In this document: positions 1 to 13,248 of the stretch, piece by piece
How the letters are laid out: each line of letters begins with the position of its first letter
Numbering within the stretch: position 1 is the first letter of the stretch
Source of the DNA: Diadema setosum
Lineage: Eukaryota > Echinodermata > Echinoidea > Diadematoida > Diadematidae
DNA length: 64,000 bases
Assembly: GCF_964275005.1 (NCBI RefSeq)
Contig: NC_092698.1
Span: 33,185,162-33,249,161 of the forward strand
Direction of reading: 5' to 3'
Notes under the pieces: generated by a model
The model's input: only the letters and a program-made list of their open reading frames with translations
Databases searched by the model: none
Told to the model about the DNA's origin: nothing
Translations under genes and position numbers: made by a program

Positions 1-84
1 TGTGTGTGCGTGCGTGCGTGCGTCTCAGTGTGTTTGTGTTGGGGGACAGAGAGGAGAGAGAGAAAGAGAGAGAGAATATAAATC

Positions 85-117
<33 letters not shown>

Positions 118-240
118 TGCGGGTGTATTTCTTTGAATGTATGTGTGTGTGTGTGTGCAAAAGGAGGGGGGGGGGGAGAGGGAGAGGGAGAGGGAGGGAC
201 AGAGCCTAGAGATGGGGCGTGAGGGGGAGTATATAGAACA
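1..240. repeat. Compound GT and GA microsatellites
   Basis: (TGCG/TG)n at 1-42, (GA)n at 50-74, (GT)n at 88-114 and 140-156, then a G-rich GGGAGA run at 165-200. Open frames here are repeat artefacts. Confidence 0.95.
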
Positions 241-965
241 CCATCCTAAATCGAGTGGACATGATGATGTCTGAGCAGAAAGCGGGTCGAGCTGTGAATT
301 TTCTCGGCTTTTTCTTCCCGCTCTCTTGCACTCACGAGCAGTTCGGCACTCGGATCCACAGAGGCGTGTGATTAGTGATGCAAATAAGATGGCAACGGCA
401 CGCCTTTTGCTACTGATCGTATAATCACCGAGTGTCAAATGCTTTGCCATGTTGTAAAAAAGGCAGGTTGATTTGACATCCACTTGAGTGAGGTGTTAGA
501 TATCATAAAAATATCGAATGATATAGTGTTTTCATATCTGAGTTCTACATGGACGAGTGTGTTGTAGATTTATATCTATGCCCCCCCCCCCCCCCCCCCC
601 CCGAAGCAGTCTTCCTGAGGGGAAATCGGGACCGGGAAATTACGTAAAATATGGTAGAAGCATCATTTTGCTTTTTGAATTACTTTGTATGTTGACATCC
701 GCTTCCCTCGTTAATTCTCTTCTTTTCTCTTCACAAAATTAGTTGAATAATTTCTTTTAGTAAATCGACATTTTTTGTAGTTTCAACCGTTTTAGAAATC
801 TTCCTTACGTTGTGTGGACTAATACGCGTGGGATTAGTTGTTCTTTTCATGGTTCCTCTTTATGAAAGGTCTGCTCTTGTCTTTTATCACAGAAGTAATT
901 AATAAAACCAGGCATCACCTTTGTCTTTAAAAACACTGAAAACACTGACAGCTTTTGTGATTAGG
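241..965. other. No gene seen; poly-C run
   Basis: Contains a 22-base poly-C run at 581-602. The rest is unremarkable AT-rich sequence up to the possible exon at 966. Confidence 0.6.
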
Positions 966-1208
966 TGGTTCTTGACTGCGACGTAGAGGAAAACCTAGAA
1001 CCTGACATCGTTTTCGTCGTGACCGATGACCTGGAGAAGAATTTCAATTCCCTTCCTCCCTCTCTCAGCGGCCGACCGCGTCGCCATCAGCAACGAACCC
1101 GACCACCTGACGATAGAAACGCCATGCAGCAACAAGCGAAATGCATCAGATGCATCAATTCAACACTGTCTGCAGGGAGGGAGATTGGGGGAGGGGGTAG
1201 TTGTGGAG
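966..1208 (+). pseudogene. Possible isolated or frameshifted exon
   Basis: After an acceptor-like TGTGATTAG| the frame reads LDCDVEENLEPDIVFVVTDD then LEKNFNS with GC-rich third positions. Near 1050-1065 the coding appearance moves to another frame: SAADRVAISNEPDHLTIETP, then CSNKRNASDASIQHCLQ, up to a good donor (GGAGG|GTGAGC) near 1208. No intron fits at the switch, so this is either a decayed exon, a sequence error in the CT-rich stretch, or coincidence. Family not recognised; there is no supporting neighbour in the window. Confidence 0.3.
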
Positions 1209-2058
1209 GGTGAGCTGAGGTTGGGTGATTTATCAATGTTGAAATGATTGATTCTTTAGGTAGCCCAGGCGACGAAAGGCTCTGAGAGCGACACTTACCT
1301 CGCTTTGTCATCTCCATTAGGATTTTAGGTGTGAGTGCACGCTTCTCCTTCGGAAGACAAGTTGAGTGCGCCCTACCCCTATTTCTTTTCTTTCCTTCTT
1401 TCTTTTTATGTGTGTGTTTTTTGACAAAACTGAAGCGTAATATGAGCGCAGTAAGTGAGATGCGACCATTCCGTTAATTAAGGTCATAAAATATACTTGT
1501 TTGTCACCTCGGGTATCTGCCAGACTGGCCGTCACTCGGCTCCCTCGTGCACTGACAGTGAACTGCATGTGTCTTGTAAGAGAGAGAGAGGAACAAAAAA
1601 AAAGGTGATACAAATAAGATCTGTAACGCAGTTGGACCTTTTTTTTATCATTTCGCCCTCAGAGTGTTCCATTTTCCTCTTCTGTAGATCAACATCATAG
1701 CTGCCGTCGCCGGGTAGACTAAAACATTCATATTTCATCAAGATTCGATGTGCGCGATGGCGGATGAAGAGCAATTTCTGCCCATGCCAAGTTAGCTCGT
1801 ATCGATGTATATAGGCCTACACGTACATCGTCATGATTATGCACCGCCCACTTGAGCACTTCGCTGAATTTCAGGCAGCCGTTAGAGTTGGGTGTCGTCT
1901 CATTCCTCTCACTTGCACACACCTTCAACACAGTATTGTGAAGGAAAATGTTTGAACATGAAAGTCGGTGCGCCCATCAGGCATAGTTAAAACATACAAG
2001 ACAGGTTAAATGTTATACAACAGCGCATGCTCTATCATGTACTATATTGAATATAGGA
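1209..2058. other. No feature seen
   Basis: Mixed unique sequence with short T- and A-rich runs; the open frames are short and without coding character. Confidence 0.55.
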
Positions 2059-2197
2059 CAGTATACACTGGACTATAAAACTCCAAATACTAACCGAGTG
2101 CCGTTTTGTTTCACCTGGGCTGTAGGCCGAGGTAAAATATAACTACATGCACGAGGGATAATTTAGTCTTTGGAGTTTTGTAGTCCAGTGTATACTG
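2059..2197. mobile_element. 139-bp MITE with 29-bp terminal inverted repeats
   Basis: Left CAGTATACACTGGACTATAA (2059 on) and right ...GTAGTCCAGTGTATACTG (to 2197) are inverted repeats over 29 bp with one mismatch. The interior is 81 bp with no coding potential. No target duplication seen. High arm identity suggests a recent insertion. Confidence 0.7.
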
Positions 2198-4218
2198 GTG
2201 CATCAATAGAACGTGCACCAAAAGTTATACTGTAGTATAGACCCTCGATCTATATGCATTTTCCGTAGGTTTAGGCTTTACTGCATCTAGTACTGATTTC
2301 GTTCTCCGTTCCAAAATCAACGGTATAACGGTATAGGGCACGTCCGTGCCCTACACCAAAATTTTCACACGTGATGCAATCTAACCAATCACAACTCACG
2401 CTGTACTGTGTATTTCTATTTATTATAACTCCGTAACTACGTGCCAAGTTATTTGCTCTTTTAAAAAAAAAATACATGTACGTACAACAGACTTGTCAAA
2501 GTGTTAAAGAAAATTATTGCATGCATGCTTGCTACCTGATGAAAGGGGAAAACACATCGGGTTAAAATACGATACTTTGAAAATACCAACATGATGGATT
2601 TGGAGCAGGTGAAAACCAGATATGATTTAAAACACTCGTGGGAATAACTGTCCTGGCTTAACTATGACCCCAGCACTTATTCCAGTTTGCATTCTCATGT
2701 GGACGAGGCAAGGGGAAAAAAAAAGAAAGGAAGATATTACAGAAGTAAATGGTTTGACACATTAATTTACAAAGCGGAGAAAAATATCCCAATTTATTTG
2801 AGAGTTAAGCAATCTCGCAAAGGCGTTTGCTGAAGTAGGTTTTATTATTGTTAAGAAGTGACTAAGATCATCACCACTAGATATTATCCTGGTCCCTTTT
2901 CCCGCTATAATAGGGCTCTCTTTAGCATTCTTAGATGTCTGTGTTGTCGGAGCAAGCAGCTGACGAATAGATAGCGTCAACATCATATCTCCCCCTCTCT
3001 CCTTCTTTTTTTTTTCTCTCTCTATCTGTCTTTCTTTCTTTCTTTCTCTCGTAGTCTGCTTCTCTCTTCTCTTCACTCTCCCTGAGTGTCATTTTTCACT
3101 GCCTGACTCGTCAATGACGAACGCAGAGAGGATCCCCGTGGCGAATTAGTCAAATTTCTCTTTCTGCATTTTTCATACAAATGTACATTTTTCAAATCTA
3201 CTACATTAATATAATGCATGAAACAAAAGTCAAAATAAAGAAACAAGTTTGACAGGATTGTATCGTCGAAAATTGATTACACCGTAGCTGGACTGTCATC
3301 GTCAAAATTATTGGAGTGTGGAAGCCAGACAGTGATTGTTTTCCCTGGTTTAGACGTTAAAGTCGCATTCATCTCTTCGCATCTTCAGATGATCTTAGCT
3401 GTAATACGGGCCATATGAGGCAGCGATGGGTTTTGTGCGCACATTAAAAGGTCATCACCATTAAGTCACGATTGAACACAGTCCTCTGTATGCATGCATG
3501 GAGCTCCATCGTGGGATGAGAGGGAAATGGACCATTGAGTCAGTATACCAAAATATTAATCAAATAAATCTCTATGAACGAGTCAAGGGTCACGGAAACG
3601 GCGGGAGGGGGAGGGGGAGGGGGAAGGGAAGGGATGGGGAGGGGAGGGGAGGGGGTGGAGACAGACAAAGATATTTTAGACAAGAAAAGATAATGACTAT
3701 GGCTTGACAACTCTTTGCTGCACATAACGAAATCATTTTTATGCGACTGTAAGTGTGCACGTGATTAAATCACGAGCATACATCCATCAATGTGATTGTA
3801 TATGACATAATCACACATTTTGTCAATATCATGTAGAAAACACACGTACATGTATAATATGTAAATGTGACGTCATTTACTAGTATATCATCTGTGTATT
3901 TTATGGTCGTATCTATAGACAAATATGGCTGCAATGTTGAATGTTTCATGTTTGTGTCCTTGGTGACTGCATAACATAATATAATTGGATCATGATAACA
4001 GCTGTGGATGAATTATGATGATGCAGAAACCGATTTAAATTCAGTCTGTATTCTCCTGGCGTCGCGACGCGTCGGAGCCCACCAAAAAAGAAGAAATTAC
4101 TAAGACTTAAATAAATTAATGTTATTATGAGCTCTTCCCTTAAACGATCTTACCACATCTTCAAGCTAACTGAAAGATCTTTCACTTTTAAAAGGCTTAG
4201 ATGTACACTGTATGTATG

Positions 4219-4276
<58 letters not shown>

Positions 4277-6189
4277 AGTGAGTGAATTAACGATATTTGA
4301 AAATCCAAGTTGTGTTCACGTTTCTTTGATCACGTCTCCTTATTTAATCATGTTATTCCTAAACTTCACATGACTGCATGTACCTGATAATGCTTTCTGG
4401 TTAAAAACCACATTACGTGAATATGATAAAAAATGTGAGATTATACTTGACAATTTTGGCCGTTTGAATATAAACGAATAATTCGTCTGTAACGAACATT
4501 TGCCTCTTCAGAAAGAGGACAAATTCTCTCCACGGAGATAAAAACTACAGATGCGAAGAAAATGTCACTTTGTACGTTTGTAGACTTGAAGCTAATCTTG
4601 AGACCTGTGTAAAAATCATGCGGGCCTGCTAGTGCAGATAATTTTGTGAGAGTGTGAAATGATGGAGACGAATAAGAAGAAGTGTTAAAAGAAAAGGAAA
4701 AGCTATGAGATGAAGAGGGAGTACGTAGGAGAATGGTAGAGTTTCAGGTTTACCAGGACGACTGCAGCATAATATTAAGTATTGATGACGATATGACAAT
4801 ATAAAGAAACCAACAAAAGAGAAGTAGAAATTTTCAGCAGCTAGCTTGAACTAGCTCTCTTTCAGTTTTCGCTGCATGCAAGGTTTCTTTGACGACATAC
4901 GATATAGTAGGTTATCTCCTCTCAGAACGTATTACTCACTTCCAGTATGAAAAGCTGCCTGTAACATGGAAGGCCCATAACCTGGACCGCCGTAACAGTG
5001 GCTTCGTGTTCTGAGTTAGAGGAGCCCGCCAAGGAGATACTCAGATCGATAAGCAATATATATGACACCACTTCGAAAAGGCGTCCAAAATGGCGGCCGA
5101 CACTCTAACTGCGTGTGGCGTTCCACACTATAGGGCATCACTGATGGCTTGGTAAGATAATTCATGTTCGGGAGATAAACGACGGGCTTCCGATTTGTGA
5201 AACTAACGCGTTTGCCCTTTCCTGCAGATGGGTCTATCATGGCAAGAGGTGGTTTGGGAACATGGGCATACCATGGGGGGGGGGGGTAGTGCGTTGTGTT
5301 TTACGGCGATATCTCATGGTTTGTCGAATTTATGCGCCTCCTTGTTATTTCTGTGTGCTCGCTTGACTGCTCTCGCTGGTTTTAGATGACCACATTTGGC
5401 CTCTGTCAATAGTTTGGGGGACAATAAACTGAGCAAGAAATTGTTCACATCTACTAAAATTGTAACTCTGATGATAACCGGTGAACGATAATGATAACAT
5501 GGTCTCTTTACCCAGGGCAGCCTCTTCCAGAGGCCGTGGAACTTGGGGGTGGGGATGGGGCTGCATATCCCACCCCCACACGCACACACACTTTTCGTTA
5601 AAAAAGTTTATTACTTTGGAGGGCTGTGCTCCCTTACCTCCCCCCCCCACACACACACAGAACACATTCCTCGGCCCCTGCCTTGAAAGGATCCTGCAAT
5701 TATTACCCTTGCGTTGTCAGAGAGAGAGAGAGAGAGAGAGAGAGAAGTGGGAGGGGGTTCACACACAAAAAAAAAGAAATCGCACTTAGTAAGTTTGATT
5801 TAGCGCTTGTCAATCTTAGTGTAAGTGAGACTCACAAAGTTTGATTCACAAAGTCGATCTTAGCCTGATATGAACTTATTGGCTAATCTAAATTCAAAGC
5901 AATGTTCGAGCCTAAAGAGATGAAAATGATTAAATGGTTGTCTGCCGATATTGATTTTTAGTAAATCCAGAAAAAATGAATTACTCTAATTTCTCACATT
6001 CACAATTACATATAATATGAAATTGCAGTAATTATTTTTCATTCAAAACGTTTATTATAATTTAGTTATTTTGGTGCATGAGTAGCCACACGCAGTTAAA
6101 AATATGTGATGTTTATGTCAAGCAAAGTTTCTCATGTTGAAGACTTACTTAATTCTTCGTGAAATACCTCCAGGTAATAATTTATATTT
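2198..6189. other. Non-coding stretch with microsatellites
   Basis: No gene found. Holds a CT/TTTC tract (2995-3075), a GGGGGA-rich purine run (3600-3660), TA repeat (4225-4270), poly-G (5274-5287), CA-rich stretches (5570-5665) and GA repeat (5719-5746). Confidence 0.65.
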
Positions 6190-6335
6190 ATACACTTGGG
6201 TCGAGAGGGACGTGGTTAGTAAACATATCTTGTCCATGTACTAGGCACTTGACGGAGTTCGAACTGAAGACCTCCGATGTATAGTCAATTCCAGAGTCTT
6301 GTCCACTATTCCAATAGTTCTCCAACAACTATGCG
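6190..6335 (-). mobile_element. tRNA-like SINE remnant
   Basis: CTTGACGGAGTTCGAACTGA AGACCTCCGATGTATAGTC followed by ATTCCAGAGTCTTGTCCACT resembles the complement of a tRNA-derived head, with TTCGAA of the B box and a region like an anticodon arm. Too degenerate to name a family. Confidence 0.3.
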
Positions 6336-7425
6336 CCTGCGAATATACATCAGGGACAAGGTGGCCCTCTTGACCCAGATGCAAAAGACATGAATAGATA
6401 AATGAATAATGATAGTAATGATAATAATACAGATAAAGGAGGGACCAGACAATGATGTGTTAATACATGTAGACCTAATTACAACATGCCCGATAGAGCG
6501 CTGATGCTGATAGGGTTACCCGGAGGTATCATTAATGGATCTGGGGTTCACAAAGAATCTAACTCGATCTTGGTAGGCTGTGTGTGACTTCCATATTCCA
6601 GTTGTCATTTAAGAATGAAAATTTTGGAGACTTTCTCACACAGGCATTAATTAGAAAAATAAAGTGAGGGACAAAGAAGTTTTTACCTGTAAATGTTGAC
6701 AACAATTTAAGATGGATCCTGAAAACATGAGATAAAACTGAAAAGAGAAACCAATTGCATACCATAATTTTAAGTCAACCTTAACTTTTAAGTTTGACTT
6801 AAATTCTTCGTGAAACACCCCCAGAATACATTCAACTGATCACAGAGTAGAATAAATCATGCACTCAAGAACTCGTTTCCCCATCATATTTTATTGCTTC
6901 ACGCGTCATCGTTTTTTGCAAGGTTCACATGTTGATCGATGACACTGCATATGGAAAAAAATGAACTATATTTAGAAAATGGAAGAATTTACTCGTTCTC
7001 TGTCCTCTGTAAATGTCAATAATACGTTTTAAAGATAATCAGGATAATGGAACGATTCCCTCACAAGACCAATTTATCTTTTCAGCAAAGACTGCGCCTG
7101 GTAGGCCAAATTTCTGGCTTTAAGACTTGTTCGACAAAGCAAACGCAGTAATGAATCTATCCAAAGGGGACCCCAAGTACTAAAAAGTATCAAATATGAA
7201 TTAAATGGAATAGAATAGTGTATATAACTTTATAAAAATCATGATATTGGTTGTTCTCGACTACCATATAGCTTGTGGAAGGCTTAACCGGCATACCAGC
7301 AACTAAGATACTGTATGACCATGGACGTAAATGGTACGAGTATCGAAATGTAATATTGTATGAACATCGATTCGCATTGGGTATGCAAAGGTGAACGTAA
7401 CGCATGTAGCTTTTTACCAGGTCCT
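6336..7425. other. No feature seen
   Basis: AT-rich unique sequence. The short motif CTTCGTGAAAYACCYCCAG occurs at 6156 and 6808 and may mark a diverged dispersed repeat; nothing else recognised. Confidence 0.5.
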
Positions 7426-7970
7426 CTGGTTACAGTTCATTAATCCGAAGTTTCGTTATTCCGAAGATTCTTTAATCATAAAATGAAAGGGTTCGTTTTT
7501 CCAAAGGTTTGTTAATCCAAAATGATACAAAGTTCGTTACTCCGAAGGTTCAATACAGGGCCGGCGGAGCAGTTTCAAAAGTGTGTTTGGGGGGGGGGGG
7601 GGGGCACTTCCGGGTTTCATGAGCTAACAAGCAGAAAAAAAAATGAAGGTCCTCAGCTCATCTCTCCCCCTTCCACTTCCGGGTTTCTTCAGGTGACAAG
7701 CAAAAAAAAAAAGAACAAAAAAGGGTCTTCAGCGGAAAAAACATAATCTTACCGCGCTCACACTTTAAGATCTCTATTTCTTTTTAGTGCGTATTACGTA
7801 CTTCCGGGTTAAAAGTGGGGGCAAAGTGATGACACCTTATGTTTTCCTTTGTGCTTTGTATGGTGCACAAAAAGGGGGGTCCACCCCCCCCCCCGGTTCC
7901 GCCGGCCATGCAGTAATCCAAAAAATGAAATAAGGTTCCTTATTTTGAAGGTTCGTTCATCAAGGGAAAG
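7426..7970. repeat. Degenerate GTTCGTTAATCCGAA minisatellite, split by the MITE
   Basis: Units such as GTTCGTTATTCCGAAG, GTTCGTTTTTCCAAAG and GTTCGTTACTCCGAAG repeat every 15-30 bases from 7434 to 7555 and resume at 7908-7965 after the inserted element. Confidence 0.6.
7556..7907. mobile_element. hAT-like MITE inserted in a TCCGAA minisatellite
   Basis: The left end CAGGGCCGGCGGAGC and right end GTTCCGCCGGCC are inverted. CAGGG...GGCCGGCGG ends are typical of hAT elements. Flanking 8-mers GTTCAATA and ATGCAGTA agree at five of eight bases, a weak 8-bp target duplication. The interior has G and C homopolymers and three ACTTCCGGGTT motifs. The flanks on both sides are the same degenerate repeat, showing that the element interrupted it. 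Confidence 0.55.
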
Positions 7971-8077
7971 GCCATATGAGAACGCAGGATCACTGGCCTA
8001 TTGAATCTACACCCTTGGTCATGTTCGGCTTGCTATTTTTTAGTGCTCGTTCCGCGTCTGGTTCATGTCAGCTGGGC

Positions 8078-8160
8078 GAACTGTTTTTCTGCACCTGTTC
8101 AATTGTTCACTGCACCTGTTCAATTGCTCTCTGCACCTGTTCAATTGTTCTCTGCGTTCC
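8078..8160. repeat. Three 21-bp tandem repeats
   Basis: Unit of the form CTGCACCTGTTCAATTGYTC repeated three times, adjacent and nearly identical. Both strands are open through it only because 21 is a multiple of three. Confidence 0.8.
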
Positions 8161-11100
8161 TCCCAGAGTTGATTACTGTAGCAAGTATGTTTAGATTGAA
8201 GGCAATATGTTGACACTGCGTGCTGTTCTACGACCTCATTGCCGCTACAGTAACTCACGCTATAAAATTACATTATAGGGCATTTGACATATTCTACACG
8301 CGCACTCACTTTATATTCCAATTATGTTGATATATATAGACAAACATTTCGCCTCCTCAGGTGTGGATTTATGGCATTCATATCAAACAAACGTCGGAGG
8401 GGGAACTAGAATTGAAAAAATAAATGTAAGTCAGACAAGATAAGACGGGTCTATTCCAGATATCGTGTGAATTATGAAGAAAGCTCAAAGAACAATGCAA
8501 TTTCATATTCTTTCCCAGATGCTTTGAACAACAGAAGACAATTTCTTTTCAGTTTAGTCGAAGTTTATTATCTTTTTTAACTCGGAGCACAAGAACAATA
8601 CAGAGTAACTCATGAGAATTAAAGAGTAGAGAAAATCATACTGTACAACTTATAGGATACAAATATTCTACCACACAATTCATAATGAAATTAAATTGTA
8701 CAAAAATTGTGAAAAAATGTCATTGTTTGTGTGTATGTATGCTTGTAGAGGAGTGTTGTTAGAGTCAAGACGAGGCAAAAATTACCTATCCAATGGAACT
8801 CCGCCTTTAAAGAGAAACCACAGTCAGTGACCCACGATGGCGCTGTTTGATGTAATGAACACCTATGAAATTACTCCGACCTGTCAGACGGATTAGGGGC
8901 GCCAAAATCGAGTTATGGTAATTCAAGATTTGATTACCGCGCCATGACCGTATCGACTGCAAATCAGTGCCTGCTCCTTCGAGGGGGGTGGGGTCCCGTC
9001 TGGGGAGGTAACCCCCTCCCTTCACTCTCATTATACACAAGAAGTAGAGGGGAGAGTTGAATCGACCTTATCACGATGAAGACACCCAACTTTCAATGCT
9101 CGTGATAATCATCGTATTATTTTTAGACTGACTTTTGATTGTCTTTGATCCCCAGAAGGAAACTCAAAAGTAATAATGTTTCGACAGTGACCTTTCTATG
9201 CAATATATCGAAATGCAAACGCCCTACCTTATTTATAAACGATGTCAGATGTGCAGTGGTGACGAAGCGCTGGTCTTCAACTTTATGAATTCTCCAGTTT
9301 TCCCAAATAAATATAACTGTGGACTGAGTGAATGCAGCAATAGGCCTATCAGTAGAGCACATCAGTGATGTTTGAGGAAATTTGAACGATCCGTTCAAAA
9401 GTTTTGGATCTTTATAAGTTTCGGTGTACCCGTCGTGTGTCGCTGAATGAGAAGACGAAACCAGTTCGTTATATCACTGCAGAACAATTGTTCAAGGAAA
9501 ATATCAGGTTTCATTTTTCTAGCATAATGAAAGAACAATTGACTTACCTTCTTCAGAAAGCGGTGTTAATGGTACCCATAACACATTATGTCAGCAAGAA
9601 GTAGTAGGAATGTGTTCCTTTCGATCAAAAAAAAATGTGGAATTATCTTCATATTTTCTTTATATTATTGTTATTCTACAGTGACTTCAAGAACTCTTGT
9701 AGTCTTGTCATCCAGCAGCAATGTGGCACCAAGACTTTAAACATTTATAACTTCTAAAGGGATTGTTCGATTTCCCTCAAACTTTACTTATGTCTTTTAT
9801 ACTTACGTTGCTGCATTCACTAAATTAATTTGTATATTTGGGAAAACTTTTCCTTTAAATCATAAGATAGGAACATCTTAAATTAGGGGGAACCCTCGAA
9901 ATGTACTTGCTTGTAGCCATAATTATGCTTAAATACACGAAATGCTACTGGACTTAGAATATCTAAACGACATGGAATTTTTGTGTTTCTCTACTCTAAA
10001 GCGTGACAATTCCAGCCTAGGGATATGGTATGTCATGAATTTTATGATCAGGTTCACGCTTCGATGAAATTATTCTCATAAGGAATTATCATTCCGAATT
10101 GATGAATTTCAACATCAGACAGACTGTCACATTATTCTCAATTATGTATAGCATGATGAAAGAACTTGCCTATTTGTGTAAGTGAGAATGATTTACACAT
10201 ATTATCAAATGTAATTACTTCTAGGCTGTAAATGCTATCGTCGTTGTCATCGTTAGCTTCTTCTTCTTTTTCTCTTCCTTCTCTTTCTTCTTGTTTTTTT
10301 TTTCTCTTTTTCATGTTCCTGCTCCTCCTCCACCTTTCCTAATCCTTCCCTCCTCCTCTTTCTCCTCCAGAGCCTCTTCATTTTCTTTGCTATTCTTAAT
10401 TACGTTGCCGTCTTTATTGCTGCTGTAGACAACCTAACTGATAAAACAAACCTGAAGAATAATTTGAAGAAATCTGACCAGCTTGTCGTGCGTCTTGGAA
10501 GAAAAAAAAAATGCCGACTCCGATTTGTTTATCAAACACCTACGTTGAGGCATTCTCTGTGTGGTATAAGTGCTGCTTAACACGGTGACAATGTCATTCC
10601 TATCATACTGTGTGTGCCTAGCCTCTAAAGAAGATCTAAAAATATCAGTTTTAAGTAATCACCAACCTGTTGGAAGATCTTACACTAAGAGAATACTAGT
10701 AAACGATTTGGAGTGAAGGCACATAGGTGTAATACCTTTGGAAGAGGAAGTTGCCCAGCGGCATATTAGCAGTTAATTTCGTATAAAAGCATTTCCTGTA
10801 TAGCTAGTCAGATGCTGAGGTTCTCTTAGGGACAATTTCGTCACAACCTATACATGAGAGGTTACCAAAAGACACCCATCAGAATATCATGAATTTATTG
10901 AAACACTGTGTGATCAGTCTTATCCATGTGTGTCAAGACTGAGAGTCGATAATAGTGGATGATGATCGGCGTTGCGTCGTATTCTCTTGCTGGTCGCATC
11001 AGGCAGACCTAAGAAATTAAATCCGCTCCGATACGCCAAGAGCGGGATTTCTCTTTCTCCTCACTGGCGCCAAAAAGTCTTTAGAATGCACAGACGCAGT

Positions 11101-12136
11101 CAGATGAGGAGCAGCATTACGGGATTCAGACTTACGTGAAATGAAGATTGAATACAGACGATAATGCTAAGGGTGGTGTTGTTGTTGTTTTGGTTTGTTT
11201 TGTTAAGTTTTATTTTTTGTTTTTGCTCGCTCGGTTGTAAAGAGACGTATAGATACTGTGTCATGGATATGTCCTATCATCACTTTTTTTTTTACTGTCG
11301 ATATTGTTGCAACCATTCCCCTTGTCAAGTGCAGTCTGTCATGTATGCGTAACAAAAGGACACTTGTTTGATTTAAAGATTGGATTGCTACATCACGGAG
11401 CATCTGAGAATAGGTACTATAGGTATTATCAAAGCGTGAAGCTGTGGTGATGACAAAATCCGAAGCATGCCTTTGCTTGATAAGCTATCCAACGGACGCC
11501 TAACAGAAAATATGAAACAAACAATATATATAATGTATATATATATTGTCATGAATATGCATTTGTGCGAAGTGGGTGTGGCCGGTGGGGCCGAGGTAAA
11601 AAAAAAAAAAAATGTCGATGGCTCTTTTCGAGCGAGGCTGGGACCATGCCGTCCGAGGAATCCAGAGGGAGGAATAAAGTTTTTATGACTTTAAGTTTTC
11701 GTGTGATGGAGATATGATTCCGTGTCACGAATTTTCCTCATTTCGTAATGATATATATATAAACAATATTCCATCTAACTTTTCTGATCGAATTAAATGA
11801 TTTCGCCGAGTCCTTTAGTATATTCGACCGAACAATTCAAAGACACAAGAATTTCATGCATGAAAATAGTGACATGTATGCTCTGAAAAAGAGGTCAAGG
11901 TTCAAAGTTAAAAAGATGAATTTGTTTGTGATGACTCCGATGTCTTACCTGCAGACGCCATCCCTATCACAGACGTGCTTGAGTTCATAAACGCGGCCAA
12001 GGGTTTAAGAGGATTTTTTTTTCTTTTTCATTATAATATAATGACATTATGTTATTATAATTTAATGGCATTATGTCACACATTATCTTTCACTATTTTA
12101 TAATGAAAGATATAATCATATCTTTCGCCGTGTTAT
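8161..12136. other. Non-coding stretch
   Basis: No gene supported. A pyrimidine-rich CTT/CTC tract lies at 10255-10385. The short open frames (8807-9040, 9123-9398, 9404-9604, 11467-11688) lack coding composition and splice context. Confidence 0.6.
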
Positions 12137-12385
12137 ACTAGTGAAAGACAGCATTATATCCGGCAAATGTTCTTAACCAGCATGTGGTAATCGGCTCAAC
12201 TTAATGAGAGAAAGTTTGTGCATGATATTCCAAGAGAAGGGTCAGGGTCTAAGATGAAGTTTTGTTTTTTCTTTGTCATTATAGTGATAGACGTCATTAT
12301 ATTCGGTGAATGGTTTATAACTAGCATATGGAAATCGGCACAACTAAATGAGAGAAAGTTTGTGTATGATATTTCAAGAGAAAAA
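12137..12385. repeat. Two tandem copies of a 144-bp unit
   Basis: GAGAGAAAGTTTGTGCATGA at 12206 recurs as GAGAGAAAGTTTGTGTATGA at 12350. The similarity extends back through the ATCGGC(A/T)CAACT block to GTGATAGACGTCATTATATT / GTGAAAGACAGCATTATATC. About 80 percent identical by eye; non-coding. Confidence 0.65.
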
Positions 12386-13060
12386 AAATATCATTTGCCT
12401 TCTACTTTCTCTTTTTCCTTGGAGATCACAACGTACTCCAACGTCAATAAGTTTGATAAGCATGCACTTATCCATCCCACTATCGAGTAATCTTCATGAA
12501 CAAACACCAGCCTTAGTATACCACCTGTAATCTTTTATATGCAACGCCATCCCGATACTGCTGTGTATGGAAAACAAAAATGTTAGCCTGATTGATACTT
12601 TATTTCTGTGAATGTCTGTTTTGTCACTCGCACTACGTACTTTCACACTACATAGGCAAACATTAAAATCAATATTTTACTACCGAGGGAGTAATCTGCT
12701 ACTACGCAGAAAATACAGTTGTATTACCTTTTGCAATTAGAGGGTTGATTAAAGATTAGCATATTATAGGGTTTTCCAAAGTTGTTTGTCCAGAGTTTTA
12801 ATTTCGTGGCTGGACAAGTTGAATACGGGTTGCAGAGGAGAAAACGGAAAATAGCGAAGTGGGTGGAATATGACTCTAAATCCAGGAGATTGGTGGAATA
12901 AATTGTGTCCGTAAACAAGTATCATCCTCTTATAGCATCATCTCTCCCAAACCTTCATCTTTTTATCTTCCCACACCCTGGTTTCGTCGTCTTCTTCTTG
13001 TCTTTTTTTGTCTTTGACGTTCCACTCAGCTCAATCTCCTTTTCTTGTTCCTTTTCTCAG

Positions 13061-13248
13061 CCCCAGCAGGTGATGGATCGCCCTGTATTATGCGATTCAT
13101 ACATGCACTCTTCAGCATAAGTGACGAATCTGCTGTCATCACTAGCCGGACGGGAGAGTGTGGTGAGGAAGCCACGAGAATGCACGACGCTATAGTCGGT
13201 GTCGTTTCGGCGATATACCCGACGGACGTCTGGGACTTTCATCCCTAA
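13061..13248 (+). CDS. Possible isolated terminal exon
   Basis: A strong acceptor (TTTTCTTGTTCCTTTTCTCAG|) is followed by an open frame reading PAGDGSPCIMRFIHALFSIS, then DESAVITSRTGECGEEATR and VSAIYPTDVWDFHP, ending at TAA (13246-13248). CG-rich compared with its surroundings. A second open frame, 13276-13530 (VWPRQIRIDGNGQSEDLVVL), follows after a poly-T run. No partner exon was found and I recognise no family; the opposite strand is also open here, so this could be chance. Confidence 0.22.

Noticed and set aside
7976-8213. Overlapping open frames with repeated CTCSI / APVQL units
   Set aside because: Produced by the 21-bp tandem repeat; both strands are equally open.
8920-8990. TCGACTGCAAATCAGTG resembling a tRNA-Cys anticodon arm
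   Set aside because: No acceptor stem or T-arm can be paired around it.
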